DNA of 64,000 nucleotides from Pectinatus cerevisiiphilus (GCF_004341685.1 NZ_SMAA01000014.1:1-64000); one strand, 5' to 3'; counted from the first letter of the stretch, positions 39,864 through 49,340 are shown. Translations and numbers: made by a program. Notes: generated from the sequence alone by a model not told the origin.

Positions 39864-42800
39864 TTCAGATTATTGTTGTAGAAAATCCCTTGGAACCTAA
39901 AATCCATGAAACCTATGATGCCTATTATTCAGGCAAAGACATCCGTTCCTACTATAACGTGACCGAGGCAAATAGTGTGTTTCTGAATGGTCAGCGGGTA
40001 AAAGATATGGATGGCACAATACCACAGGACGGAAGTCAGCTCATCATAACGCCATGTGTTGCTGGTGGTGACTTCGGTAAAATTCTAGGCTTTGTGGCAA
40101 TGGTCGCATTGACGGCATGGAGCGGGGCCATTCTTGGTGGTAGTGGTGTCTTTGGAATGGCGATTAAGGGATATACCTTCGGTGCGTATCTTGCCGCGGG
40201 TGCGGTGATGTATCTGGGCGGACGGCTTATAAACAGTGTCTTTCCGCAGCAGGCGGCCAATGTGGGTTGGCATGACTATGAGAAATCGCAGACCTACGGC
40301 TGGGATTTACCGACAGTTCAGACGATGGAAGGCGGTGTCATTGGCGAAACCTATGGCACCTGTATTCCGCAGCCGCAGCTTTTAGAGGAGCACGTTGAAA
40401 CAAGCGACCAGGACGGCAAGCAGTACCTAAATCTCTTGTACTGCGGCGGCTATGGTGAAATTGACAGCATCACAGATATTCGTATCGATAGTACACCTAT
40501 AGAGAATTATAGCAATGTCCAGCTTGAGACACGGCTTGGCACTAATGACCAGACGCCAATCAGTTTCTTTACTAATACACCGACAGACCAGTCTGTGGGG
40601 CTGATGCTGGATATAAATCAGCCGCTTATCCGTACCACAAATAGTACAGCGGCCTGCTCACTGGAGATTACGCTGGAGTGGAATAACGGTCTGTATCATC
40701 TGAATGATGACGGCAGCTACAGCAACGCCAGCATTTCCATTCAAGTAGAATATAAAAAAACAGGTATCCCGGATTGGACACTCTCGGGAAAATACACCTT
40801 CACAAACAGCAGCCCGGATGCCTTTAGACGCTCGGTCAAGATTGCCAGCAATATCGAGGCGGGGCAGTATGATGTCAAGGTCACGGCAGTCAGTAAGGAT
40901 TCTGGCAGCCGCAACATGACCATCACCTATTGGTCGATTCTCACCTCGTACAATAATGGCGTCTATGTCAGACCAAACAAGGTGCTGGTGGCCATGCGAA
41001 TACTGGCAACGAATCAGCTCAGCGGCGGTGTGCCAAATATCAACTGGCGGCAGACCCGCTCGAAGGTTTATGTTTATAACCCAAAGAAAAGTCAGTACGA
41101 GGTCAAGGCAGCGGATAATCCTATCTGGGCTGCCTATGATATTTTGCATGGCTGCCGCTATCTCAAGAATCTCAACACCGGCAAGAAAGAGTACGTGGTG
41201 TTTGGTTGTCAGCATCAGCAGCTTGATGCGTACTTCGAACAGTGGTGTGAGTCAGCAGCCTATGCAGATGAGCTGGTTCCGGATGAATACGGCGAGTTTG
41301 AAAAGAGGTATCTCTTTGATGCTTACTTCGATACCAGTCAGAAACGCTTCGAGGCAGCTACCAAAGCGGCTGCGGTAGGTCATTCCAGCATCATCATCCA
41401 CGGCACGAGATATGGCATCGTAACAGATAAGCCGGGGATGATTTCGCAGGTATTTGCTGAGGGCAGGACAACGGTATCCTCGGTCAAAGGTACCTTTACC
41501 TCCAAGGAAGAAAGAGCCAAGTCCGTAGAGCTTCAGTACAATGACCGCCACAATGACTTTAAGAACACAGTGTTCACGCTGCGGTCTAAGGATTGGGCAA
41601 GCGAGGACTGTCAGGACAATACGGCACAGCTGACTTTGTTCGGTGTAAGCCGGAGAAGCCAGGCATACCGCGAGGGCGTCAGAGCACTTGCCACCAATGA
41701 ACGCCAGCTGCAGTTCGTGGAGCTTTCCACGGATATTGATGGCCTGGTCTGTGAATATGGTGATATTGTCGGCTATGCCCATACCATTTCAAGAGTCGGC
41801 ATTGCCTCTGGCAGGCTCATTTCGGCTACAGCAAATACCATTACCTTGGATAAGGCGGTGACACTGGATGCGGGCAAGACCTATGAAATCTACGTAACGC
41901 TCGCCAATGATAAGCTGGAAAAGAAGGAAGTCGCAGCGCCTATGCAAACTATCACCACAGATACGCTGACCGTGACGGCTGCATTTTCTGACGTTCCAGC
42001 ACAGTATGATAACTACGCCTTTGGCGAAACCAACAAAGCCATCAAGCCATACCGGGTAGTCGGAGCGTCTCGTGATGGCGAAATGCTGGTTCAGCTCCAG
42101 CTTGCTGAATATGACGAATCTATCTATGCTACGGATATAAACTACGACCGCTACCCGCATATGGATTACACTAATTATGCTGGTCTCAGCGGGGACAAAA
42201 TCCAGTCTGAGGTGGCGGATTCTCTGGAGATAAACAGCCGCACCAATTATGTAAAGACAGAGGACGGCTATCAAATAATCATTACGAAAAAAGAGCCGGA
42301 CAATATCACCTATACTTTTCCAACTGAGCCGGATGTTATAGCCAATGGTCTCTTAAATATCTCGTTCGGCTCACGCGTTAGGACACTTGGCTATTATCGC
42401 CCGAATGATGGCGGCGGGGCAGAATACATCTGCCGCTATATTTATGATCCGCAGAATCATCCGTGGGCGCTTTACCTGGGTGAATCTGCGGAATACGAAT
42501 ACAAGGTGGTCACCGACGTTTCGGGCATCCCAATGACGAATGTCAGCGGCGATTATGTCTATGAAACAGACAGCGAAGGGAAAATGGTGGTTAATACCGA
42601 TGAGTTTGGCAATCCTAAGCGCCGTAAGATTTATGCGGTGATATGTGAAAAAGTAGTCAACTATCGGATGTTTGGGGCAAAGCTGGATGGCGTTACAGAC
42701 GATTACCAAGCCATCAAGGACTGCCATGATTACCAAATGAGCTGCTATGAGATTGAGCCGGAAAGCAAGCGCAAGCATTATCTGGTAAGCGTAGAAAATC

Positions 42801-45800
42801 ATCAGGGCATTATAAGAAAGGACAATAATGAGCCAATCACCTGTGCTGGGAACATCGATATTTCTGGCAGCAAGCTCTTAGTGCAGGACTGCAATGCTAC
42901 CTGGTTTGGTTTTTACCTTTGGGGAGATAATGAAGGGGACTTCATGACCTATGAGCCGCTGTACGAAACGAAGGAAACCTACCAGAAGGATAATTTCGTT
43001 ATTGGGACAGAGGGAAAGCTCAGTCAGCTGGGAAACAACTCGCTAATGTTCCTGAAGGAATCCAGCTATGCGGTGCGTGATGATGCCGGGTATCTCTATT
43101 CTGAGCCACGTTATGAATTGCTTTTCCACACCATGGATGGAATCCTTGCCAATCCCATCACCTATGACTGGTCGATTGCTGGCGGTCTTGAAATAAAGAC
43201 GCCAGTCTCAGACTATGTGACGCATGAGGTATCCACGGAGACGATAAACAGCCAGTTCGAGCTGTCCTATACACGGCTGCCAAATGCCCATTACAACTTT
43301 AAGGGCTGCCAGGTAAGGTTTGAGACCTCGGCAAATAAATACTGTTCAGTGCTGTGGTGCAAATGCCATAACGCCCATGTATCTGGCTTCAGCTTTTATC
43401 CCGACACCAATCAGATGCATAACACGGTATTCAAAAATACCATGATTTATATGTGGGGCTGCTACAATGCGGAGGTCTCAGATATTACCGGTTTCAATAA
43501 CTCCGGCAAAAGAGAGAATGGTGTTGATGCGACTTCTGGCTATGTCATACGTGCCACGAACTGTCTGAACCTCCATATCCATGACTGCCATGTGCAGGGC
43601 TATTGGGGGGCAACGGCAATGAATTGCGTGAAGGACGTGCATATTGAGCGTGTAAGCATCAACCGTCTGGATATCCATAACTATTTCTATAATCTCTACA
43701 TCGATCACTGCAACCTTTTCAATCATGCCATTCAGATTGGTGAGGGCAGAGGCATCTGTCAGATTACCAATAGCTGCTTTTACGTCAATTCACTTCCAGC
43801 CGACAGCTACCCTCATGCCCATATCCTGGAGCTGAATGCCACCTATGGACGGATATTCGAGGGCAAGATTCTCATAGATAACTGCAAGGCTTATTTGAAG
43901 GATGCAGAGGGAGGTGAGTTCGATGTCATAAAATGCGAGTTTTCACCGGAGGCTGTTTCGACCTTGGATACATTCAAGTGGCCGGAAACGACTATCCGGG
44001 AATGTAACTTCTTCTCGTATAACCCAGGAACCTATCTTGTGTACAATATGGTATCCGGTACTCGAAGCTGCAGGACTTCGACCAAGGCACCGACTAATGT
44101 CAAGGACTGGTGCAAAGATACAGGCAATGCGGATAGCGGCAAGCTCAACTGGAAATATCTCGGCCGCGGCCTTGACTGGGTGAATGACGGCAATACCGCA
44201 AATCATGAGGTGTACAAGGGCGAGATCATCCGCACCTATAAGACAACCATGACCAGTGATAATAAGACCGCCTTCTATGACAGGCATTATTTCGTGGTGG
44301 TGCAGGCGGGAAACCTGAACATCGCGGAAAAGCTCGAGACGAATATGCCAAGCGATTTATCCGGCAATGAATTTACCTATGGCACAGCAATCCTAAGGTA
44401 TGTGAAATGGTATGAATGGCAGGCAAATAAAAGCTATGTTGTTGGGGATTTCTGTTATGTGGAAAGCTCCATGTGGCTGCCGGTTTATTCGTGGGAGTGT
44501 GTTTCTGCAGGACTGTCCAATGGCTATCGCCCTGCACATACAGTGGGAACGGTGATCGAGGGCGAAGATATCTATCCGAAGAATCTCGATGCTTGCTGGT
44601 GGACGTATGCTGGACCAAAGGCAGATTTCGTGAATGTCGAATTCAAGCCGAATATGACAGTTGAAAAAGGCCAAATCATCTATGCTGACCATAAGCTTTA
44701 CAATGTTTTAGAGGCAGGAAAGCTGGATGCTATACCACCGCAGAATACGGCATGGAATGGCTCTTTTAAGCATGGCACGGCAATGCTGTCCTTTATCGGC
44801 AAGGAATGGTCGAGCAAGACCTGGTGGGCCAAGAATCACTACTGCATATCCGTTGACCGTAATGGTACTGAAGCAGTCTATAAGCTGGTCAAGCAGGACG
44901 GTACGACCTCCGGAGAATCACCAGTACGTGGAAATGCCCGCTGTGTGGATGGCGATATCATCTGGGAATGGACTTCAAGCGGGGATGACGGAAGTGCCTG
45001 GCTGCCGCAGACACGCTACAACGTAGGCGATATAGTTCATGCCAATGGGAATACCTATAAGTGTGTATTCGATGGCAGGCTTGAAATGCCATCACATATT
45101 ATTCTTGAAAACATCTCAACCAATATGACAGTTGGCGGAGATGTTTTTGCTTTCTATGAAGGAGGTACGGATGTACCCATAAGAACCAATTACTCTGGTA
45201 AGTGGACAATAAAGGTCGATAACGTGGAGCGGTATAGGTTCCGAGATTTTGCTGATGGATATTTTGGTGTCAGCTCGAATCCGCTGCCGACGATATATGG
45301 CTCTGGCGGCAGTTTGTCTGAGGGCTACAGCAAGACGGAGGTAGATGTGCTGCTTTCGGGCAAAGCAAATAAAGCTGCTGTCTACACCAGAGAGGAAATA
45401 GACAGGCTGCTTTCCGGCACTGAAGATGGCAAGGCTGATGAGACTAGCTATACGAAGGCTCAGGTGAATGCACTCCTAGCCAAGAAAGCTGACCTAGAGC
45501 ATGAACACAGCGAATATGCAACTGTGGCGGCTCTTGATAAGAAGCTCGATGCTGACGATCTACGTATCCATGCCAGCCGTCATATCGGTACCCATGATGT
45601 GGATGAAGCAGGACTGGCTGATGGCATGGCTATGTATTATGATGCAGCATCCAAGACCTACAAATTCAAGAAGGTCACGGCAGCAGATGAACCAGAAATC
45701 GACCCGCCAGCAGAGGATAAGGTGCCGCTCCAAACTATCATCTACACGAAATCTGTTTACTGCGATAAGACCTTTACGTCCCAAGAAGCTGATGCGGATT

Positions 45801-46525
45801 ACCAGTTCACCATTCCAGAGGGGGCAGAGAAGTTCCGTGTGGTTGCTGTTCCAGCTACTAGCGTGAGTATATCTGCAGATACTTATATTGAGTTTGTGAA
45901 TGCCGATGGAACGCTGGCAAAGAAAGTCAGCTGGTCTGAGGTGTCCGCTGATGGCATTATTGCTGACTGTACTGTTGGCAAGACCTATGCCTTCAAGTGT
46001 TCCATTACAACAAGCGGTGCGACAACGATTGCACTCTACGTTGATTGCGGTGAGAAGATCAACCAGCTCGTGGCCAATACTTCGAATGTTCCTGCGCTCG
46101 ATAGCAAGAAGGTAGAAGAGCCGCCGATAGAGGATGCTGTGCCACTGACTGTTTTGGCTACCAAGACACTTACGGCCAGTGGCTCTGGTACAGAGTATGC
46201 GTGTGAGGATTGGTCAGCGGGCAGTGAGTTCCAATTTACGATTCCCGTTAGTGTGACGAAATTCAGGTTCTCAGTAACGCCTGCAGATGCAACAGCAAGA
46301 ATCAGCAATGCAGATGTTACCTTTATCGATGCCGATTGGAACGCACAGGTAAAGATCAAGGCGCAAACGCCAGCCGTGCTAAGCTGCATAAAGGGGAAGA
46401 CCTATGCTTGGTGTATCTGGGTAGGTACGAATATGAAGACAGATGTTATTTGTAAGGTAGAGGTTGGCGGTGAGGTCGAGACTTCGGCTGTGACCGAGGC
46501 AACGGTAATACCTGCCTATAGCTGA
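39860..46525 (+). CDS. Giant tail-tip protein: gpI-like + gpJ-like + pectate-lyase-type spike fusion
   Basis: The 2,221-residue product joins several tail parts. Residues about 1-75 look like the ubiquitin-like gpI start and about 80-140 are glycine-rich and hydrophobic. A J-like host-specificity hub follows to about 900 (TYGWDLPTVQTMEGGVIGET near 147). Residues about 930-1440 open with GAKLDGVTDDYQAIKD, the start signature of pectate-lyase-type beta-helix tailspikes. Then come small carbohydrate-binding-like units (SYVVGDFCYV; RYNVGDIVHANGNTYKC), a fibre coiled coil (YTREEIDRLL; YTKAQVNALLAKKAD, about 1820-1880) and two tandem beta domains of about 110 residues (from 1954 and 2093). It recognises and perhaps digests the cell surface. 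GGAGGTG precedes the start. Confidence 0.85.
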   Translation: MIQIIVVENPLEPKIHETYDAYYSGKDIRSYYNVTEANSVFLNGQRVKDMDGTIPQDGSQLIITPCVAGGDFGKILGFVAMVALTAWSGAILGGSGVFGMAIKGYTFGAYLAAGAVMYLGGRLINSVFPQQAANVGWHDYEKSQTYGWDLPTVQTMEGGVIGETYGTCIPQPQLLEEHVETSDQDGKQYLNLLYCGGYGEIDSITDIRIDSTPIENYSNVQLETRLGTNDQTPISFFTNTPTDQSVGLMLDINQPLIRTTNSTAACSLEITLEWNNGLYHLNDDGSYSNASISIQVEYKKTGIPDWTLSGKYTFTNSSPDAFRRSVKIASNIEAGQYDVKVTAVSKDSGSRNMTITYWSILTSYNNGVYVRPNKVLVAMRILATNQLSGGVPNINWRQTRSKVYVYNPKKSQYEVKAADNPIWAAYDILHGCRYLKNLNTGKKEYVVFGCQHQQLDAYFEQWCESAAYADELVPDEYGEFEKRYLFDAYFDTSQKRFEAATKAAAVGHSSIIIHGTRYGIVTDKPGMISQVFAEGRTTVSSVKGTFTSKEERAKSVELQYNDRHNDFKNTVFTLRSKDWASEDCQDNTAQLTLFGVSRRSQAYREGVRALATNERQLQFVELSTDIDGLVCEYGDIVGYAHTISRVGIASGRLISATANTITLDKAVTLDAGKTYEIYVTLANDKLEKKEVAAPMQTITTDTLTVTAAFSDVPAQYDNYAFGETNKAIKPYRVVGASRDGEMLVQLQLAEYDESIYATDINYDRYPHMDYTNYAGLSGDKIQSEVADSLEINSRTNYVKTEDGYQIIITKKEPDNITYTFPTEPDVIANGLLNISFGSRVRTLGYYRPNDGGGAEYICRYIYDPQNHPWALYLGESAEYEYKVVTDVSGIPMTNVSGDYVYETDSEGKMVVNTDEFGNPKRRKIYAVICEKVVNYRMFGAKLDGVTDDYQAIKDCHDYQMSCYEIEPESKRKHYLVSVENHQGIIRKDNNEPITCAGNIDISGSKLLVQDCNATWFGFYLWGDNEGDFMTYEPLYETKETYQKDNFVIGTEGKLSQLGNNSLMFLKESSYAVRDDAGYLYSEPRYELLFHTMDGILANPITYDWSIAGGLEIKTPVSDYVTHEVSTETINSQFELSYTRLPNAHYNFKGCQVRFETSANKYCSVLWCKCHNAHVSGFSFYPDTNQMHNTVFKNTMIYMWGCYNAEVSDITGFNNSGKRENGVDATSGYVIRATNCLNLHIHDCHVQGYWGATAMNCVKDVHIERVSINRLDIHNYFYNLYIDHCNLFNHAIQIGEGRGICQITNSCFYVNSLPADSYPHAHILELNATYGRIFEGKILIDNCKAYLKDAEGGEFDVIKCEFSPEAVSTLDTFKWPETTIRECNFFSYNPGTYLVYNMVSGTRSCRTSTKAPTNVKDWCKDTGNADSGKLNWKYLGRGLDWVNDGNTANHEVYKGEIIRTYKTTMTSDNKTAFYDRHYFVVVQAGNLNIAEKLETNMPSDLSGNEFTYGTAILRYVKWYEWQANKSYVVGDFCYVESSMWLPVYSWECVSAGLSNGYRPAHTVGTVIEGEDIYPKNLDACWWTYAGPKADFVNVEFKPNMTVEKGQIIYADHKLYNVLEAGKLDAIPPQNTAWNGSFKHGTAMLSFIGKEWSSKTWWAKNHYCISVDRNGTEAVYKLVKQDGTTSGESPVRGNARCVDGDIIWEWTSSGDDGSAWLPQTRYNVGDIVHANGNTYKCVFDGRLEMPSHIILENISTNMTVGGDVFAFYEGGTDVPIRTNYSGKWTIKVDNVERYRFRDFADGYFGVSSNPLPTIYGSGGSLSEGYSKTEVDVLLSGKANKAAVYTREEIDRLLSGTEDGKADETSYTKAQVNALLAKKADLEHEHSEYATVAALDKKLDADDLRIHASRHIGTHDVDEAGLADGMAMYYDAASKTYKFKKVTAADEPEIDPPAEDKVPLQTIIYTKSVYCDKTFTSQEADADYQFTIPEGAEKFRVVAVPATSVSISADTYIEFVNADGTLAKKVSWSEVSADGIIADCTVGKTYAFKCSITTSGATTIALYVDCGEKINQLVANTSNVPALDSKKVEEPPIEDAVPLTVLATKTLTASGSGTEYACEDWSAGSEFQFTIPVSVTKFRFSVTPADATARISNADVTFIDADWNAQVKIKAQTPAVLSCIKGKTYAWCIWVGTNMKTDVICKVEVGGEVETSAVTEATVIPAYS

Positions 46526-46545
46526 TTTTAAGGAGGAAAGATTAT

Positions 46546-46983
46546 ATGGTTTTATGGACAACTACAGAACTGAAGACAGGAACCCTATTCGGGCTACTGT
46601 GGGGGCTGCTGAATCTAATGCTGGGAGGCATTGATGCACCGATACTTGCACTGAGCGGCCTGATCATGCTCGATTTCCTGACGGGCATTACAGCCGCCTA
46701 TAAAAATGCAGAACTCAATTCCCGTACAGGAGCTGCCGGTCTTATGCGTAAGGCCGGTATCTTTGTCTGCATTATTATCGCCTATCTTCTGGACACTGCT
46801 ACGGGGTTGATGATGTTTCGGGGAATGGTGATTACAGGCTTTGCCATCATTGAGGTCATGAGCCTGGTCGAGAACTTCGACCGCATGGGCTATGGCGAGA
46901 TTATTCCCGTGTTTTTGCGGATACATCTGCAAAAGATTGCCGCTGAGAAGAACTTAAAAGTAAAGGAGTCTGATGACAAATGA
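46546..46983 (+). CDS. Phage holin (TcdE/phi-LC3 holin_4 type)
   Basis: The 145-residue product has three hydrophobic segments (about 12-32, 33-50 and 70-95) and the family motif LDFLTGITAAYKN...LNSRTGAAGLMRKAG. Holins open the inner membrane and time lysis. AGGAGG precedes the start. The basic C-terminus and the 4-bp overlap with the amidase are as expected. Confidence 0.9.
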   Translation: MVLWTTTELKTGTLFGLLWGLLNLMLGGIDAPILALSGLIMLDFLTGITAAYKNAELNSRTGAAGLMRKAGIFVCIIIAYLLDTATGLMMFRGMVITGFAIIEVMSLVENFDRMGYGEIIPVFLRIHLQKIAAEKNLKVKESDDK

Positions 46984-47519
46984 AGATTTTTATCAATCCA
47001 GGGCATGCGCCAAACGGTCAGCCGGATCCAGGTGCCTGCAATAAATATACTGGGCTGCAGGAAAGTGAGGTGGCATTCTGTGTAGGTGAGAAGACAGCAG
47101 ATTATCTTAATGCTGTCGGCATCGAGACGGAAAGTTTGCAGTCGGATAGTTTGGCGGAGGTATGTATTGCGGCAAATGCCAGCGGAGCAGATTTTTTTAT
47201 TTCCGTCCATTGCAATAGCGCCAACACAACTTCCGCCAATGGCACAGAAACCTGGGCATGCGCAGGCTCGGCTGAGGGAAGGAAGCTTGCCCAGTGCATC
47301 AATGACCAGATTGTTGACGCTCTTGGCACCACTGACCGCGGGGTGAAGATTGCCGCGCCAGGAATCAACGGCTTGTATGTTCTCAGCAATACAGATATGC
47401 CGGCGGTGCTCGTAGAGCTTGCTTTCATCTCGAATGCTGAGGATGTGGTGCTTCTTACCGAGCAGCAGGATGAGTTTGCCCGAGCCATTGCCCGTGGTGT
47501 GACGGATTATTTCAATTGA
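46980..47519 (+). CDS. N-acetylmuramoyl-L-alanine amidase (endolysin, Amidase_3)
   Basis: The 179-residue product contains INPGHAPNG (His9), GLQESEVAF (Glu near 29), SVHCNSA (His near 79) and MPAVLVELAF (catalytic Glu). It is the lysis enzyme, lacking a signal peptide and so dependent on the holin. It is related to the amidase at 22.7 kb. It overlaps the holin stop by 4 bp and is followed by the spanin-like pair. Confidence 0.9.
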   Translation: MKIFINPGHAPNGQPDPGACNKYTGLQESEVAFCVGEKTADYLNAVGIETESLQSDSLAEVCIAANASGADFFISVHCNSANTTSANGTETWACAGSAEGRKLAQCINDQIVDALGTTDRGVKIAAPGINGLYVLSNTDMPAVLVELAFISNAEDVVLLTEQQDEFARAIARGVTDYFN

Positions 47520-47529
47520 GGTGGTGGAC

Positions 47530-47901
47530 GTGAATGATAGGACTAAAAAAATTCTGGTGGCTATTGTTGTTGCTGTTATTGTCTGTGCCGCAGCTTTCCT
47601 TTGCAGCCGAAGCAGAGCCGATGTACCAGATAACGGAAACCGAGCTGATGACGCTCGAGAACAACTTGAACGAGCTAGACTCAATCAACAAGCAGCAGAA
47701 GGACAGCTTGATGAAGCTTCAGACACAGCTAAAGACCTCGGAGGAGAGATTACAGGCATCCGAGAAGAAGTCCATGAAGCTCGAATTACAGCTGACGGGA
47801 TTAAAGAAGACAATGACCGAGCAGGACGGCTTATTACAGAATGCCGAGAAATCCTTGAACGAGTCCATCGCCGAGGAGAAAGCCAAGCAGGCGAGAACTA
47901 A
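47530..47901 (+). CDS. i-spanin-like (Rz-type) protein: membrane anchor plus coiled coil
   Basis: The 123-residue product MNDRTKKILVAIVVAVIV has one N-terminal membrane helix (about 8-26) and then a long charged coiled coil (ADDAREQLERARLNQQAAEG...AGRLITECREILERVHRRGE). That is the layout of Rz inner-membrane spanins. GTG start after GAGGTG at good spacing. It directly follows the endolysin gene. Nearly all of it is read in a second frame by the next entry. Spanins span the periplasm to the outer membrane in diderm bacteria. Annotated by layout and place, not by sequence match. Confidence 0.65.
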   Translation: MNDRTKKILVAIVVAVIVCAAAFLCSRSRADVPDNGNRADDAREQLERARLNQQAAEGQLDEASDTAKDLGGEITGIREEVHEARITADGIKEDNDRAGRLITECREILERVHRRGESQAGEN

Positions 47902-47965
47902 GCGTGAGAGAAACTTAGCGTATGGAATTTTAGGAATCTTGCTGTACGCCTATATACAGAAATGA
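47534..47965 (+). CDS. Overlapping out-of-frame secreted coiled-coil protein (spanin-partner candidate)
   Basis: In the +1 frame relative to the Rz-like gene, starting 4 nt after its GTG, a 143-codon frame reads MIGLKKFWWLLLLLLLSVPQ, then SFAAEAEP. This is a textbook signal peptide with a signal peptidase I site near 25-26. A long coiled coil follows (about 35-120, LENNLNELDSINKQQKDSL) and a C-terminal hydrophobic segment (NLAYGILGILLYAYIQK). There is no lipobox cysteine, unlike Rz1, so it may anchor by its C-terminal helix. It ends 64 bp past the Rz-like gene, right before the terminator. Confidence 0.6.
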   Translation: MIGLKKFWWLLLLLLLSVPQLSFAAEAEPMYQITETELMTLENNLNELDSINKQQKDSLMKLQTQLKTSEERLQASEKKSMKLELQLTGLKKTMTEQDGLLQNAEKSLNESIAEEKAKQARTKRERNLAYGILGILLYAYIQK

Positions 47966-47967
47966 TA

Positions 47968-48018
47968 ATGGCTCGTGCCTTGAGAAGTAAATTCTTGAGG
48001 TACGAGCCATATTTTTAT
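47968..48018 (+). terminator. Strong intrinsic terminator closing the late operon
   Basis: A 19-bp stem (ATGGCTCGTGCCTTGAGAA with TTCTTGAGGTACGAGCCAT) with a GTAAA loop is followed by ATTTTTATTT. It lies 2 bp after the last lysis gene and marks the end of phage late transcription. Confidence 0.85.
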
Positions 48019-48483
48019 TTAAGGAATTGCTGATAAATCAACAGTTTCCAATCATTGATTTATCCACAAGTCGATTTTTGAAATTAACTTGCATTAAATT
48101 CATTAATCGATGCTTTGGGCACATCCATTCTCCGGCCTTTCTGATTTAGGGAGGTATTTCCCTAAATCTAGACAAACCTATCCAAGGACTGCACCAAATT
48201 CTTTCTGTCGTCCAGCCCTTATGCACAGTACCAGATTTGCTGAAGCAAACAACAGTTGAAACATCTGGTAGTTCTTTTTCAATCCACGGTATTTTGTTTT
48301 CCTGCATTTGAAAAAATTCTTTATGATGTGGAATGGATGCTCTACTTTACAACGTATGGAAGATTTTTCATGCTCAATCAGTTTATCCCAGTTCATCCCT
48401 TCATAAATTTCTGTCAAGTGATTCTGGGACGGACGCTTGGCAACGCGAAAATCTACGCAGTATGATCCGAAAATTCTTGGCAA
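48019..48483 (-). pseudogene. IS5-family transposase C-terminal fragment
   Basis: Leftward, residues DFRVAKRPSQNHLTEIYEG...RCKVEHPFHIIKNFF...KTKYRGLKKN match the C-terminal third of IS5-type DDE transposases; Glu in KVEHPF is the catalytic Glu. The first two Asp are absent, and the frame is fused upstream to unrelated sequence (MPRIFGSYC). About 150 bp of IS end sequence (with GGAATTGCTGATAAATC) lies between it and the phage terminator. A dead fragment abutting the right edge of the prophage. Confidence 0.65.
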
Positions 48484-48750
48484 AAATGGTATAGTCGACC
48501 CATTGTCGCTTGCTATAGCGTTGCAGGATTCAGCAGATGAGAGAGTAGAGCAGGTAATCGACGAGATGTTGACGAAGGTTTTTGGGGGAAAAAATTAAGA
48601 TGGTAGGTGGATTTACCAGATTTAAATAGTGGTTCAAGGGTTTTGAAGAAGAATGAGATTATTGATATGAAACAGCTCGGTTTGCGTGGGATGACAAAAG
48701 ACGATGCGCTGCTAATATACAAAAAGTTGTACACACCTAGTATCGGATAG
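48484..48750 (+). other. Gene remnants between IS5 fragment and sigma-like gene
   Basis: No intact gene. From 48491 a frame without a start reads IVDPLSLAIALQDSADERVE...LTKVFGGKN and stops at 48598; it looks like the C-terminus of a lost helical protein. A second open stretch (DMKQLGLRGMTKDDALLIYK) ends at 48750. They may be 3' ends of genes cut by the IS5 insertion or an ensuing deletion. Confidence 0.4.
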
Positions 48751-48766
48751 AATACAGAAATGAATG

Positions 48767-48811
48767 AAGCCGGAGCACTGGAGGATTGATTCCTCGGTGC
48801 TCCGGCTTTTT
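48767..48811 (+). terminator. Intrinsic terminator
   Basis: A stem of AAGCCGGAGCACTGAGGA-type arms (AAGCCGGAGCAC with GTGCTCCGGCTT, plus AGGA/TCCT) with a TTGA loop, followed by TTTTT. It ends rightward transcription from the remnants and may stop the leftward sigma-like gene too, since that gene ends 5 bp away. Confidence 0.7.
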
Positions 48812-48815
48812 GCGT

Positions 48816-49340
48816 TTATAGCAGGTCAGGGAACTCCTGACGTAAGGTTTTTCTGGCCTTTTCTAATCGAGATAAAAGTGTCGTGCGGGGAATACCGAGC
48901 TGCTTGGCTATGGCAGTATCGCTTATGCCACTCTCCTGCGCGATGATGATATCGTGGCCACCAGGTAAAAGCTCGTCCAAACGCTGGAATAACTCTTGTA
49001 GCAAAATAGAATCTATGGCCTGGTCGATAGTAGCCGTGCTGCTTTCAGTGCTGAGTGTGTCGAGCAGAGTTGGCGTTTCGCCATCAATGCCTTGATACTC
49101 ATAGTTTAGAGAAAGGCAATTCCCAGCGCGATGAAATTCACAGCTAAGGCAATCGCTATCACATAGCCACCATTTCTGGCGAGTGCATACGCATTGTCCT
49201 TGGTCTTGCATCTTTTTGCGGACGGTTCTGTTGGAATTGACGAAGTAGCGATATACTTCCTTCGAGACTACATTCCAGGTACGGGATGGTTTGTCATAGA
49301 TACGGGGTACGTCTTGAGTCTGAGTGTCGTTGGTTTTCAT
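48816..49340 (-). CDS. Sigma-factor-like regulator of mobile elements
   Basis: The 174-residue product has a cysteine-rich middle (CVCTRQKWWLCDSDCLSCEF, about 50-69, possibly zinc-binding) and a sigma region-4-like helix-turn-helix at the end (SGISDTAIAKQLGIPRTTLLSRL, about 140-162; key part TAIAKQLGIPRTTL). Genes of this sort are common in Firmicutes conjugative elements and prophages and are annotated as sigma-factor-like; direct evidence of function is lacking. AAGGAG lies 8 nt before the ATG but is inside a hairpin stem. Confidence 0.7.
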   Translation of the reverse strand: MKTNDTQTQDVPRIYDKPSRTWNVVSKEVYRYFVNSNRTVRKKMQDQGQCVCTRQKWWLCDSDCLSCEFHRAGNCLSLNYEYQGIDGETPTLLDTLSTESSTATIDQAIDSILLQELFQRLDELLPGGHDIIIAQESGISDTAIAKQLGIPRTTLLSRLEKARKTLRQEFPDLL

